A stretch of DNA of 64,000 nucleotides from [Clostridium] symbiosum (GCA_036419695.1 CP143946.1:5078001-5142000), one strand, 5' to 3'; numbered from the stretch's first letter, positions 35,323-43,920 are shown. Program-made: numbers and translations. The notes: a model not told the origin generated them from the sequence alone.

Positions 35323-36189
35323 ATGAAGGATCTGGATTGGCTTGTTCTGAAGAAACTTTATGAGAAAAAAAGCATCAGTAAAGCGGCCGAAGATCTCTAC
35401 CTTACCCAGTCAGCCCTCACCAAGCGGCTGCGCTCCATCGAGCAGGAGTGGGGCGTGGAGATTGTAAAACGAAGCAGCCAGGGGGTCACGTTTACGGAGG
35501 ATGGCAGATATCTGGTGAAGAAAGCCGGTATTATGCTGGATTTCTTCGGCGAAATACGGGAGCATTTTTCTGAACGCCACGGGACAAAAGAACTTCTCAG
35601 GATTGGCGTTCCCAATTCTTTTGCCAGGCTTCATATGCCAAAACTATTAAAAGCTTATGTCGACAAATACAACCAGCTTCAGTTTAAGACCATTCCCAAC
35701 TCCAGTGATATGCTGATACGCCAAATCACGGACGGGACTCTGGATATCGCCATTGTCTGCGGAGATTATCCGTTCCTGGGCGAAAAGACCCGCCTGTTTG
35801 AGGAAGAACTGTATATCATGGCTCCCGTGGGTTTCAACCTGGATGATGTGGAACACCTTCCCATTATTGAATCATTTTTGAATCCCATGGTAAAGCTTCT
35901 CCTGATTCAGTGGTGGAAAGATCACTTCGGTGAGGTCATGCATACGGCCCACTACGTCCCCTATCCTGATATTGCGATCGAAATGGTAGAAAACGGGCTG
36001 GGAATCTGTTTTCTCTTCGGTTCCGGATGGAACATTGACAGGGAACGCTTCCAGCTAATCCCGATCTATAATAAAGAGGGGACACCTGTATCCAGAAATG
36101 TCTGGATGATGTTGTCGGATTCCTGCTGCAAGAGCCAGGACATCATGGATTTTGTCACATTTACCGAAAATTACTATCAAGCGAATTAG
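35323..36189 (+). CDS. LysR family transcriptional regulator (second of two)
   Basis: A 288-residue LysR regulator, 15 bp downstream of the first and cotranscribed (GAAAGGAG before the ATG). The DNA-binding helix is SISKAAEDLYLTQSALTKRL; the effector domain begins LLRIGVPNSFARLHMPKLLK. The two proteins share layout and motifs but differ widely in the effector half, so they may sense two ligands or act as a heteromer. A terminator follows at once. Confidence 0.92.
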   Translation: MKDLDWLVLKKLYEKKSISKAAEDLYLTQSALTKRLRSIEQEWGVEIVKRSSQGVTFTEDGRYLVKKAGIMLDFFGEIREHFSERHGTKELLRIGVPNSFARLHMPKLLKAYVDKYNQLQFKTIPNSSDMLIRQITDGTLDIAIVCGDYPFLGEKTRLFEEELYIMAPVGFNLDDVEHLPIIESFLNPMVKLLLIQWWKDHFGEVMHTAHYVPYPDIAIEMVENGLGICFLFGSGWNIDRERFQLIPIYNKEGTPVSRNVWMMLSDSCCKSQDIMDFVTFTENYYQAN

Positions 36190-36217
36190 GAGCCATTCCG
36201 TTTCGGAATGGCTCTTT
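36190..36217 (+). terminator. Terminator after the LysR pair
   Basis: Eleven-base stem GAGCCATTCCG / CGGAATGGCTC (36190-36200 with 36204-36214) with a TTT loop, followed by TTTC. It separates the regulator genes from the lactonase-transporter-aldolase unit. Confidence 0.8.
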
Positions 36218-36320
36218 CAGTCCCAGACTGAATTTCCGTCCCCCCGGCATAACTGTTATAATTTTATCAAAAGTAAAAGCCGGTACAGAACCGGCAGAAT
36301 CATATTGAGGAGGAATCAGG

Positions 36321-37367
36321 ATGGGTTATGCTTATGTGGGATGCCGCACAACGAGGGAACGGAACGCCAGGGGAAAGGGGCTTAAAGTCTATGAAATTTC
36401 CGAAACGACAGGAGACTTTAAAGAGATTCAGTGTCTGGAAACGCTTCCAAATCCCTCTTATCAGACAATGGATTTAGAAGAACGTTTTCTTTATTCAGTC
36501 CACGGGGACATATCTTGTGTCTCCAGCTTCAGAATCAATGGCAACGGGACCCTGTGCCCTCTGAATACCATTGACATCGGAGGCAGAAATCCGGTTTACA
36601 TTACTCCGGACCGTACAAACCGTTATCTTATTGTCGCTGCTCTCCAGGGAGGCGCCGTCTATGTTATCAGGAAAGAGAAGGACGGCTCTCTGGGTGAAAT
36701 TGTAAATACGATCCATATGAAAGGCAAAGAGGAGGGAACCGTCTCTTTTGCCCATCAGTGCATCTGGGATCAGAAAAAACAGTTTTTATTTGTCGTATGC
36801 CAGGCCAGGCTTCAGGGTTACGGTCAGATTATAGTATACCGTTTTCGTCCGGAAGACGGAACGCTTACGGAAACAGACTGTTACCGCGGCCGGGAATATG
36901 ATGAACCGAGGCATCTATCCATTCACCCCGGTAATCGCTTTGTCTATTTAATCAATGAAAAGGGAAACACCATGACCTTTCTTGAATTTGATGATGAAAG
37001 GGGAAAGCTCACGGCCCGTCAAATTCTTCCGACGCTGCCCGATGTTTACACGGGGCAGGGACAGGCCAGCGCCTCTGTTATGAGTAAGAATGGAAAAATT
37101 CTCATTGGTTCCAACCGAATCCATGAATCCGTCGTTCTTTACCACATCGACCAGCACACCGGCTACATGAAGGAAATCGGCTATTATCCCACGCTTGGGA
37201 TGACGCCCCGCTTTATTTCATTTAACCGGGACTACAGCCTGTTTTATGCGGCTAATGAAGACAGCGACACGATAGTTGAAATGAAGCTGGATGAAGAAAA
37301 CGGCAGAATGGATTATACGGGCAGAATTCTGCATACGGAAAGTCCAGTCTGCATTACGTTTAAATAG
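36321..37367 (+). CDS. Lactonase family beta-propeller protein (YbhE/Pgl type)
   Basis: A 348-residue seven-bladed propeller of the 6-phosphogluconolactonase YbhE-like family. The N-terminus MGYAYVGCRTTRERNARGKG opens the first blade. Repeated blade elements such as NPVYITPDRTNRYLIVA, EPRHLSIHPGNRFVYLINE and TPRFISFNRDYSLFYAANED are visible. The ribosome site GAGGAGG lies upstream. In aromatic-acid pathways relatives open muconolactone-type rings. Here it probably opens a lactone that yields the acid handled by the aconitase-like and RraA-like enzymes. Substrate unknown. Confidence 0.87.
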   Translation: MGYAYVGCRTTRERNARGKGLKVYEISETTGDFKEIQCLETLPNPSYQTMDLEERFLYSVHGDISCVSSFRINGNGTLCPLNTIDIGGRNPVYITPDRTNRYLIVAALQGGAVYVIRKEKDGSLGEIVNTIHMKGKEEGTVSFAHQCIWDQKKQFLFVVCQARLQGYGQIIVYRFRPEDGTLTETDCYRGREYDEPRHLSIHPGNRFVYLINEKGNTMTFLEFDDERGKLTARQILPTLPDVYTGQGQASASVMSKNGKILIGSNRIHESVVLYHIDQHTGYMKEIGYYPTLGMTPRFISFNRDYSLFYAANEDSDTIVEMKLDEENGRMDYTGRILHTESPVCITFK

Positions 37368-37380
37368 AGGGAGGGACGAA

Positions 37381-38634
37381 ATGAACTTAGGTCTTATATC
37401 GCTGATAGGTCTTCTGGCCGCTATCACAGTCGGTTTCATCAGAAAATGTAACGTGGGAATTTTGTGTATGGGAATAGCCGCAGTTCTCGGCGTGGTTTAC
37501 GGTATCAGGGCGGCTGATATTATAAAGGGATTCAGCTCCTCCCTCTGTATCCAGATGATAGGCATAACTTATCTGTTTGCGATTATTAACGGAAATGGAA
37601 CACTGGAGCTGCTGGCAAGAAAAATGGTATCCCTTGTTGGAAATAAAAAGATGCTGATTCCCTTTGTTATTTACATTCTTGGCTTTATCATTTGTGCCGT
37701 AGGCCCCGGAGCCATCCCAAGCCTGGCCATCATTCCGGTAATCGCCATTCCGGTAGCCCTGTCGGCTGGAATCAATCCGATTATGACAGCGATCATCGGA
37801 GACCTGGGTGTGATGTCCGGCCGTATGAGCCCGCTGACGCCGGAAAGCGCTGTCGTGCGCGAGTTGATGGAAAAGCAGGGGCTGGCCGGTAATACTGTGC
37901 CCATTATGTTCTGCCTGGCGGCCACTGCCCTGGTCGTAGTTGCGGTGGTATATATCTATTATAAGGGTTGGATAGTGGAAGAATCCACATCCTCCATAGA
38001 AGTAAAACTTCCGGGGTTTTCAGGAAAACAGCTCCTCTCTCTGGCAGGCCTCGCCGTGCTGGCCGTGGGTGTCCTGTTTTTCTCCTGGAATGTGGGACTT
38101 ATGGGATTCTTAGTGGGAACTCTTCTGATTATACTGGACTGCGGAGACGAAAAGAAAGCCATACAGTCCATTCCCTGGAGTGTCATTCTGATGGTTCTGG
38201 GCGTCGGCATTCTGATGAATGTGATTTCCCTGTCCGGAGGGATTGATATCATGGTATCTGCATTGGAATCAATTATGGGGCCAAAATCAGCTGCTATGGT
38301 TATGGCGGTGGCTGCCGGCCTGATGTCCTTTTTCAGTTCCGGCCTTGGAGTCGTATTCCCAACTCTGATTCCTGCTGCCGGTGAACTCGCGGCCGGCCTG
38401 GGAACCAGTGCGCTGGAACTGGTTGCCGTCATTGTAATCGGAGGAACCGTTTCCGGATTTACACCGATTTCCACCACGGGCGCTCTCATAATGGCCGGTG
38501 TGGCCCAGCAGCAGGATTCAGAGGAGCGGTTTCCTCAAAACAGGCTGTTTATCGAGCTTTTTGCCGTTTCTTTCCTGGCGCTGGCAGTCCTGGCCGTATT
38601 TGCAATACTCGGTTTTTACCATGTGTTTGTGTAG
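37381..38634 (+). CDS. MatC/SLC13-like carboxylate transporter
   Basis: A 417-residue membrane protein with 10-12 segments. The ATG at 37381, 14 bp after the lactonase stop, follows GAGGGAGG. The N-terminal half (LGLISLIGLLAAITVGFIRK) resembles the dicarboxylate-carrier MatC domain. The paired helical hairpins VGPGAIPSLAIIPVIAIPV and FSSGLGVVFPTLIPAAG, with GFTPISTTGALIMAG, correspond to the two inverted substrate and sodium sites of the ion-transporter superfamily. It most likely imports the carboxylate used by this cluster. Confidence 0.87.
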   Translation: MNLGLISLIGLLAAITVGFIRKCNVGILCMGIAAVLGVVYGIRAADIIKGFSSSLCIQMIGITYLFAIINGNGTLELLARKMVSLVGNKKMLIPFVIYILGFIICAVGPGAIPSLAIIPVIAIPVALSAGINPIMTAIIGDLGVMSGRMSPLTPESAVVRELMEKQGLAGNTVPIMFCLAATALVVVAVVYIYYKGWIVEESTSSIEVKLPGFSGKQLLSLAGLAVLAVGVLFFSWNVGLMGFLVGTLLIILDCGDEKKAIQSIPWSVILMVLGVGILMNVISLSGGIDIMVSALESIMGPKSAAMVMAVAAGLMSFFSSGLGVVFPTLIPAAGELAAGLGTSALELVAVIVIGGTVSGFTPISTTGALIMAGVAQQQDSEERFPQNRLFIELFAVSFLALAVLAVFAILGFYHVFV

Positions 38635-38684
38635 AATAAGCATTAACCAACCCGGAAAACTCAGGAAAGAGGGAGGAAACTAAA

Positions 38685-39350
38685 ATGACCGTTGAGGAAA
38701 AACTTATATGGACAGAAAAATACAGAGCGCTTGCAACGGGCGCCATATCGGATGCCATGGACAGCCTGGGGCTGAAACGGGGTGCAGTGCAGGGGCTCCG
38801 GCCCCTGGAATCTCATCAGCCGCGGGCTGCGGGGTTCGCAAGAACGATCCGGCAGCAGCGCCGGCAGACGCCATGGGACGGCCAAAACCTGGCAAAACAG
38901 GGAAATATCATTGATACCCGCACGGAACCGGGTGATCTGTTAGTCATTGATATGGATGGCATCACAGACGTCGCAACCGGCGGCGATCTGCTGTCGCTCC
39001 GGGCAAAATTGCGAGGCGTCACAGGAGAACTGACAAATGGCTGCCTTCGTGATGCAGACGAGATTGCAGCCATGCAGTTTCCGGTCTATTGCGCCGGTAC
39101 CGTGCCTGTCAAAAGCGCTTTCGACATCGAGACAACAGCTTTGGACGTTCCGGTCGTGATTGGCGGGGTACAAATTATTCCAGGCGATCTGGTGGTTATG
39201 GATCGGACGGGGGTAATGGTAGTTCCTGCCGCGAAAATTGCTGAAGTCTATGAAATCGCTTCCCATATTACAGCCAGGGAAGACCTGGTTGCGGAATTAT
39301 TAAGGGAGGGGAAATCGCTTGCACAAGCAAGGCAACAGGCTTCTGAGTAA
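38685..39350 (+). CDS. RraA-like aldolase/decarboxylase
   Basis: A 221-residue protein of the RraA/HMG-aldolase fold. The active-site loop is GGDLLSLRAKLRGVTGELTN followed by GCLRDADEI, with Arg and Asp for the divalent metal and oxaloacetate-type substrate. Such enzymes split 4-hydroxy-4-methyl-2-oxoglutarate or 4-carboxy-4-hydroxy-2-oxoadipate into pyruvate and an oxo-acid, or decarboxylate oxaloacetate. The presence of the full metal site and the catabolic neighbours favours an enzyme over an RNase E regulator. GAGGGAGG precedes the ATG. Last gene of the lactonase operon. Confidence 0.88.
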   Translation: MTVEEKLIWTEKYRALATGAISDAMDSLGLKRGAVQGLRPLESHQPRAAGFARTIRQQRRQTPWDGQNLAKQGNIIDTRTEPGDLLVIDMDGITDVATGGDLLSLRAKLRGVTGELTNGCLRDADEIAAMQFPVYCAGTVPVKSAFDIETTALDVPVVIGGVQIIPGDLVVMDRTGVMVVPAAKIAEVYEIASHITAREDLVAELLREGKSLAQARQQASE

Positions 39351-39370
39351 GTGGTAATGGTACCGTTCTA

Positions 39371-39416
39371 AAAAACAGGGTTCCGCCGAATTCTAATTCA
39401 GCGAAACCCTGTTTTT
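39371..39416. terminator. Bidirectional terminator
   Basis: Sixteen-base stem AAAAACAGGGTTCCGC / GCGAAACCCTGTTTTT with one mismatch, between the rightward RraA gene and the leftward GerMN gene. T runs occur on both strands. Confidence 0.88.
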
Positions 39417-39450
39417 GCGGCTTCTGACTTATTTTCACTGCTCTTTATTA

Positions 39451-39972
39451 CTAATTCATCTTCTTATATTCTTTGACAAACTTATAATTTCCGCTGCCGA
39501 TTTTCTCTCCATTTACGCTCAGAGCCAATTCCTCTGCCTCGTAGTTCTGGATAAAGGTATTGACAACAGCCGTTACCGTCTTATCATCCTTAGCGCCTGC
39601 CAGGGCTGATAAATCAAGTGTAATCACGCCGTCCTTATTGTCAAAGCTCTTTACTTTGATTCCTTCTTCGATTACTCCCAGTTCCGCCATCTTATCAACC
39701 AGCAGCTGGGCATCCAGTTCCTCACCGTCAATCGCATCGATATTCTGTTTCAGGCCTGTCTTATCATCATTTAAAGAATAAACGCAGACTGTTACAGTTG
39801 GATCTGCATCTACCACCATTTCCTGCTTCTCAAGGGCTCCGTCCACCGTGGATTCCTGTGTGGCTCCTGCGGGCGGATTCTGTCTCTTCTCGCTGCTCTG
39901 CTTGGTCGGGGTACAGGCAACAAGGGCTGCTGCTATAATCACTCCGGTTAATACTACCATAAATCTTTTCAT
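39451..39972 (-). CDS. GerMN-type lipoprotein
   Basis: A 173-residue lipoprotein (MKRFMVVLTGVIIAAALVAC, lipobox LVAC). The C-terminal half has the GerMN layout: TVTVCVYSLNDDKTGL, then LLVDKMAELGVIEEGIKVKS and ITLDLSALAG. In GerM such domains act in sporulation-specific cell-wall processes; outside spores the role is open. AGGAGG lies 12 bases upstream. It is probably cotranscribed with the fabT-like gene, 24 bp upstream. Confidence 0.8.
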   Translation of the reverse strand: MKRFMVVLTGVIIAAALVACTPTKQSSEKRQNPPAGATQESTVDGALEKQEMVVDADPTVTVCVYSLNDDKTGLKQNIDAIDGEELDAQLLVDKMAELGVIEEGIKVKSFDNKDGVITLDLSALAGAKDDKTVTAVVNTFIQNYEAEELALSVNGEKIGSGNYKFVKEYKKMN

Positions 39973-39996
39973 ATTTGCGTGATGCCTCCTCATATT

Positions 39997-40452
39997 CTAC
40001 TCTTTCCAGCGGTCAAACCATTTTTTCAGCTTGGACAGTGCCGTTATTAAAGTTTCCAGCTCTTCTTTGGTAAGCTCACTGGTAACGCTGTCTATCATTT
40101 CCTTATGGAACTGGGCGTGGTGCTCGTAAGCTCCCCTGCCTTTTTCTGAAAGGGATATATACACGACTCTCCTGTCTTCCTGGCCGCGAGTTCTCTCCAC
40201 ATAGCCTTTCTTCACAAGACTGTTCATGGCAATCGTAAGGGTTCCCACCGTAACAGACAGCTCTCTGGCGATAGAGGACATGTTTTTTGGCGCCTCAATC
40301 CCGATCGCTTCGATTACATGCATATCGTTATTGGTGATATCCTTATATTCCGGTGTAATTATGGCCTTTTGTTCAATATCCATAATATCACGGAACAGCT
40401 TTACCAGTACTTCATTGAGCGTCTCGTAATGATCCACGGCAATCCCTTTCAT
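39997..40452 (-). CDS. fabT: MarR family regulator, FabT-like
   Basis: A 151-residue MarR-type repressor. It resembles FabT of lactic streptococci along most of its length: YKDITNNDMHVIEAIG, ARELSVTVGTLTIAMNSLVK, KKGYVERTRGQEDRRVVYIS and HHAQFHKEMIDSV have direct FabT counterparts. FabT represses fatty-acid synthesis when bound to acyl-ACP. In this window the fab operon lies 23 kb away, and its promoter carries a FabT-type palindrome, which supports the call. FabT usually sits inside the fab cluster. Assignment is by remembered similarity, not alignment. Confidence 0.75.
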   Translation of the reverse strand: MKGIAVDHYETLNEVLVKLFRDIMDIEQKAIITPEYKDITNNDMHVIEAIGIEAPKNMSSIARELSVTVGTLTIAMNSLVKKGYVERTRGQEDRRVVYISLSEKGRGAYEHHAQFHKEMIDSVTSELTKEELETLITALSKLKKWFDRWKE

Positions 40453-40463
40453 TTCATAGTTTT

Positions 40464-40517
40464 CGCGTACTCATCCGCGTACTAACTGATTATACAATAT
40501 TCTCCCTGTCAAGACAA
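40464..40517 (-). promoter_or_regulatory. Promoter and direct repeat upstream of the fabT-like gene
   Basis: Minus strand: TTGTCT (40512-40517) and TATAAT (40489-40494) with a 17-base spacer. Just downstream, AGTACGCG occurs twice 12 bp apart (40476-40483 and 40464-40471), in the position of an operator. No TTTGA-TCAAA palindrome is seen here, so autoregulation, if any, would use a different site. Confidence 0.6.
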
Positions 40518-40568
40518 CCGTCAAAATTCTTACAAAAAATGGCATTTTTCCAGTATTTTCTTATGTTT

Positions 40569-41093
40569 TTATCCGACCGACGCCAGGAAAATACTGGCTG
40601 CGATGCCCGCCGCTGTGGCCAGCATTGCCCCGGCAAATGTCCATCTTGTCTTTGTTACCTTCGCCGTCATGAAGTAAACGCTCATTGTATAAAAGACGGT
40701 TTCCGTGCAGCTTTCCAGGATGGAAACCATCATCCCGACAAAGGAATCCGGCCCCGAGGTCTTAAAAATATCCAGCAGCAGCCCCGTGGCGGCCGAACTG
40801 GAAACGAGCCTGACCAGAATGACCGGAACGATCTGGGACGGTATATGTAAAAGTCCGGCCGGTTTTTCCAGCACGCCGGACAAAAAATCAAGAAAGCCGG
40901 AGGCCCTGAGCACTCCCACGGCCGTCATCAGGCCTATCAGGGTGGGGAGAATGTCTGCGACTGTTTTCATTCCCTGTTTTGCACCTTCTATAAAATCATC
41001 AAAAACCGGACGTTTTGAAAGAAAGGCAAAACCGGCAATATAAAAAATGATGATCGGAACCAGATATTCCGATAGATAAAGAATAAATTTCAT
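40569..41093 (-). CDS. spmB: Spore maturation protein B
   Basis: A 174-residue membrane protein of the SpmB family: MKFILYLSEYLVPIIIFYIA, then ADILPTLIGLMTAVGVLRAS and LVRLVSSSAATGLLLDIFKT. It acts with SpmA in dehydrating the spore core during late sporulation. Here it is separated from spmA by about 1 kb and a gene on the opposite strand, whereas the two are normally adjacent. Confidence 0.92.
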   Translation of the reverse strand: MKFILYLSEYLVPIIIFYIAGFAFLSKRPVFDDFIEGAKQGMKTVADILPTLIGLMTAVGVLRASGFLDFLSGVLEKPAGLLHIPSQIVPVILVRLVSSSAATGLLLDIFKTSGPDSFVGMMVSILESCTETVFYTMSVYFMTAKVTKTRWTFAGAMLATAAGIAASIFLASVG

Positions 41094-41469
41094 TGGACGC
41101 TCCTGACGAAGCCGTTATCATTACTATTTTATTCGTATACCACTCCTTCCATTCTGATTACCCGTCATTTATCGGAATAATTATATATGGGAATTGTGAC
41201 CATACTGTGAAATAAGGCCCATGCTGCTTGAACAGGTTAAAAAACCGATAAAACGGACCTCCGGTCCCGGTCCGGCCGGATTCCAAATGGTGTATCAAAA
41301 ATATTGGATGTATTGTGAGCAATTTACAAACACGCTCTAGGGGGCTGGCAGAACGCAATTTTTATGATATGATAACAGCAGCATAAAAATTTGGTACAAT
41401 TTGAGCTGAAAGTAGTCGAGACTCGAAACGATTACAGGTTAAATTACAGACAAGCGAAAGGAGACTATC
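41094..41469. other. Intergenic region between spmB and the ArsC-like gene
   Basis: Divergent promoter region of about 375 bp. It is mixed in composition with no supportable gene or RNA. TTGAGC and other weak promoter-like hexamers occur near 41370-41410, but none is well spaced. A sporulation (sigma-G or sigma-E) promoter for spmB would be expected but was not identified. Confidence 0.4.
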
Positions 41470-41826
41470 ATGAGTGTATTATTTTTAGAATATCCCCCCT
41501 GTTCCACCTGTCAGAAGGCAAAAAAATGGCTGGACGGCCACAGCCTCTCTTACGAGGCCCGTCATATCAAGGAGAATAATCCCTCGGCCGACGAACTGAA
41601 ACAGTGGCACCAAAGAAGCGGCCTTCCGCTCAAGAAATTTTTCAATACCAGCGGGCTGCTTTATAAGAGCATGGAACTGAAGGATAAGCTGCCGTCTATG
41701 AGCGAGGAGGAACAGTATAACCTGCTGGCCACAGACGGGATGCTTGTAAAACGTCCTCTTATTATAGCAGAAGATTTTGTGCTGGTTGGTTTTAAAGAAG
41801 ATGAGTGGGCAGAGAAGCTGAAGTGA
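41470..41826 (+). CDS. ArsC/Spx/MgsR family thioredoxin-fold protein
   Basis: A 118-residue protein with the redox pair in YPPCSTCQKAKKWL (Cys 11 and 14), the ArsC-type stretch RSGLPLKKFFNTSGLLYK and the C-terminal LVKRPLIIAEDFVLVGFKED. The CxxC is typical of Spx/MgsR-like members rather than single-Cys arsenate reductase. It may be a redox-responsive RNA-polymerase-binding regulator or a thiol reductase. GAAAGGAG is eight bases before the ATG. A terminator follows. Confidence 0.87.
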   Translation: MSVLFLEYPPCSTCQKAKKWLDGHSLSYEARHIKENNPSADELKQWHQRSGLPLKKFFNTSGLLYKSMELKDKLPSMSEEEQYNLLATDGMLVKRPLIIAEDFVLVGFKEDEWAEKLK

Positions 41827-41869
41827 TATTACAGTTTGTCCATCCATTGTTATCGTGGATATATTGTTT

Positions 41870-41899
41870 AAGCGCCGGATTTTATGTTATCCGGCGCTT
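41870..41899. terminator. Bidirectional terminator
   Basis: Eleven-base perfect stem AAGCGCCGGAT / ATCCGGCGCTT with an 8-base loop, then TTGATGCTTCTTCTTTTT. It lies between the convergent ArsC-like gene and spmA. Confidence 0.82.
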
Positions 41900-41946
41900 T
41901 GATGCTTCTTCTTTTTCTATTAGTCTGCCATCCTGCTTTTTTACCG

Positions 41947-42002
41947 CCCTGCTTCCTCTGCCGTCCCGCCTCCTCTATTGCCCTGCCTCCTCTGCCGTCC
42001 CG
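41947..42002. repeat. Short direct repeat between convergent genes
   Basis: The 22-mer CCCTGC(T/C)TCCTCTGCCGTCCCG occurs at 41947-41968 and 41981-42002, period 34, with a third partial unit between (GCCTCCTCT). It is pyrimidine-rich and non-coding. Confidence 0.6.
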
Positions 42003-42080
42003 TCTCTCATTCCATCCGCCATCAGTGTATCATGATTTCCCGGAATAGAATATTGCTGCCAGTGTACCAGCATATATGTA

Positions 42081-42698
42081 TTAAGCGTGCTCTCCGGCTT
42101 TCCTGTTTTTCCATTTACAGAATATTGCCGCTACAATCGTGCTGATTGTTGTAGCCACCAGTGCGGGCCCCACAATTGCCGTAGGGTTGATGCTGCCATA
42201 TTGAGTCCTGTATGCAATCATGTTGATTGGGATCAGCTGCAGAGAAGATATGTTGATAATCAGGAATGTGCACATCTCATTATTGGCAACTCCCCTCGGA
42301 ACTGATTTTTTTCCCTCCCGTCTTCTGTCTTCCTCCAGGTTTTCCAGTTCTTCCATCGCCTGCAGTCCGGCCGGCGTCGCAGCCCAGCCAAGTCCCAGCA
42401 TGTTGGCAATCATATTGGCGGAAATGGATTCCAGGGAAGGATGCCCCTTGGGGATCTTCGGGAAGAGAAACCTCAGAATGGGGGTCATTTTCTTTGATAA
42501 CTGCTCAATCAGCCCGGCCCGCCTGCCAACCTCCAGAATTCCGGTCCAGAATGACATGACGCCGAGCATGGTAATGCAGAGGGTCACAGCCTCCCTGGCC
42601 GAATCCAGAGCGCCGGCAGTCACGAGAGCCAGATTGCCGTGCAGAGCCGCCCATATAATTCCAACAAGCATCATAAATGCCCACAGATAATTCAGCAT
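42081..42698 (-). CDS. spmA: Spore maturation protein A
   Basis: A 205-residue membrane protein. The ATG at 42696-42698 (MLNYLWAFMMLVGIIWAALH) is eight bases after AGGGAG; an upstream in-frame start would add a non-hydrophobic tail. Family motifs are TMLGVMSFWTGILEVGRRAG, ANMIANMLGLGWAATPAGLQ and NNEMCTFLIINISSLQLIPI. It is a partner of SpmB in spore-core dehydration. The gene ends convergent to the ArsC-like gene. Confidence 0.93.
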   Translation of the reverse strand: MLNYLWAFMMLVGIIWAALHGNLALVTAGALDSAREAVTLCITMLGVMSFWTGILEVGRRAGLIEQLSKKMTPILRFLFPKIPKGHPSLESISANMIANMLGLGWAATPAGLQAMEELENLEEDRRREGKKSVPRGVANNEMCTFLIINISSLQLIPINMIAYRTQYGSINPTAIVGPALVATTISTIVAAIFCKWKNRKAGEHA

Positions 42699-42912
42699 GA
42701 AATATACTCCCTGATACAGTCGATTGTTATTAATGTATGTGCCACAGCAGACAGATATTCCGTACGAAAAAGGCCGCGGGGCAATAGACATTTCTCCGGC
42801 TCTGTGTTACTATAAAACAACCAATCAGAATAAATCTGAACATTCTTAAATTCCTGCAGTCTCTGCAAATCATTTCTTAATCTCAAAACAACTTCATATG
42901 GGAGGGATTCTT

Positions 42913-43920
42913 ATGGAAAATTCTAAAAATCATATCACTGACTCCGATAGTCGCATCACCCGCTCCGGATATCAGATTATTGGCCCCGAAAGCCGCGCAA
43001 ACACTGGGAACCGTCTTACAAACCCTGAAAATCACCCTACGGACACTGAAAGCCGCCTTACAAACAGAGAAGTAAAATCCAGCGCATTTACAGCATTTTT
43101 CAGCGACCCCGAAAACGCGGCCAGGCTTTATTCGGCCCTGGACGGAGCCGATATGGTACGTCCGGAAGATATTACATTTACCACTCTCAGCGGGGTACTT
43201 TTTATGGCCAGAAAAAATGACATGGCGTTTACAGTGAAAAACAAAGTATTAGTAATCAGTGAACACCAGTCCACAGTCAATGCGAATATGCCGCTTCGGG
43301 ACGCTATTTATTATGGCCGGACGATGGAAAAGCTCATTGAGCCCAGGGCACTTTACCGGACAGGCCAGATTCCGGTTCCCACTCCCGAATTCTTTGTATT
43401 CTATAACGGAAGCAAAGATTTCCCCGGTGAAAAAATCCTTAAACTTTCCGACGCCTATCTTGAAAAAGCCGATCCGCCTATGTTAGAATTAATTGTAAAG
43501 GTAATCAATATCAATCTGCCGGTCAACCACCCAATTCTGGAGCGGTGCAGACCGCTTTATGAATATTCCTTTTTTATACAAACTATAAGGGATTACATAA
43601 ATAAGGGAAAAAACCGCGATGAGGCCATTATTCAGGCTATGGCAGACTGCGAGCGTGTAGGTATTATGGCTGGTTTTCTGAAGGAGCATGGAACGGAGGC
43701 GGTAAATATGCTGTTTACGGAATTCAATATGGAAGATGCGCTGGATGTGAGGTTTGAGGAAGGGCAAAAGGAAGGTCTTAAAGAGGGGCAACTTCAGGGT
43801 AAAAAGTTAATGCTTGATCTGGTAAACGCCATGATTGCCGATCACCGTACGGCAGAATTGGCAAAACTGCAGAATGAGCCTGACTTTCTCGCTGAAATGA
43901 TGGAATACTATCATCTGTAA
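42913..43920 (+). CDS. Rpn family recombination-promoting nuclease (PD-(D/E)XK)
   Basis: A 335-residue protein of the Rpn/YhgA-like nuclease family. The ATG at 42913 follows GGGAGG. Family segments are FFSDPENAARLYSALDG, the nuclease-core strands MARKNDMAFTVKNKVLVISE with HQS, and TPEFFVFYNGSKDFPGEKIL. The C-terminus is the usual helical, charged tail (EGQKEGLKEGQLQGKK). The first 55 residues are an unusual polar region with near-repeats of the form NxxTDSxSRxTN, not part of the family fold. Such genes are often annotated as transposases but are nucleases. No inverted repeats mark a mobile element. Confidence 0.87.
   Translation: MENSKNHITDSDSRITRSGYQIIGPESRANTGNRLTNPENHPTDTESRLTNREVKSSAFTAFFSDPENAARLYSALDGADMVRPEDITFTTLSGVLFMARKNDMAFTVKNKVLVISEHQSTVNANMPLRDAIYYGRTMEKLIEPRALYRTGQIPVPTPEFFVFYNGSKDFPGEKILKLSDAYLEKADPPMLELIVKVININLPVNHPILERCRPLYEYSFFIQTIRDYINKGKNRDEAIIQAMADCERVGIMAGFLKEHGTEAVNMLFTEFNMEDALDVRFEEGQKEGLKEGQLQGKKLMLDLVNAMIADHRTAELAKLQNEPDFLAEMMEYYHL

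Noticed and set aside
42913..43920. Transposase gene of an insertion sequence
   Set aside because: The Rpn/YhgA family is often named transposase, but no terminal inverted repeats or target duplications flank it and the fold is a PD-(D/E)XK nuclease.
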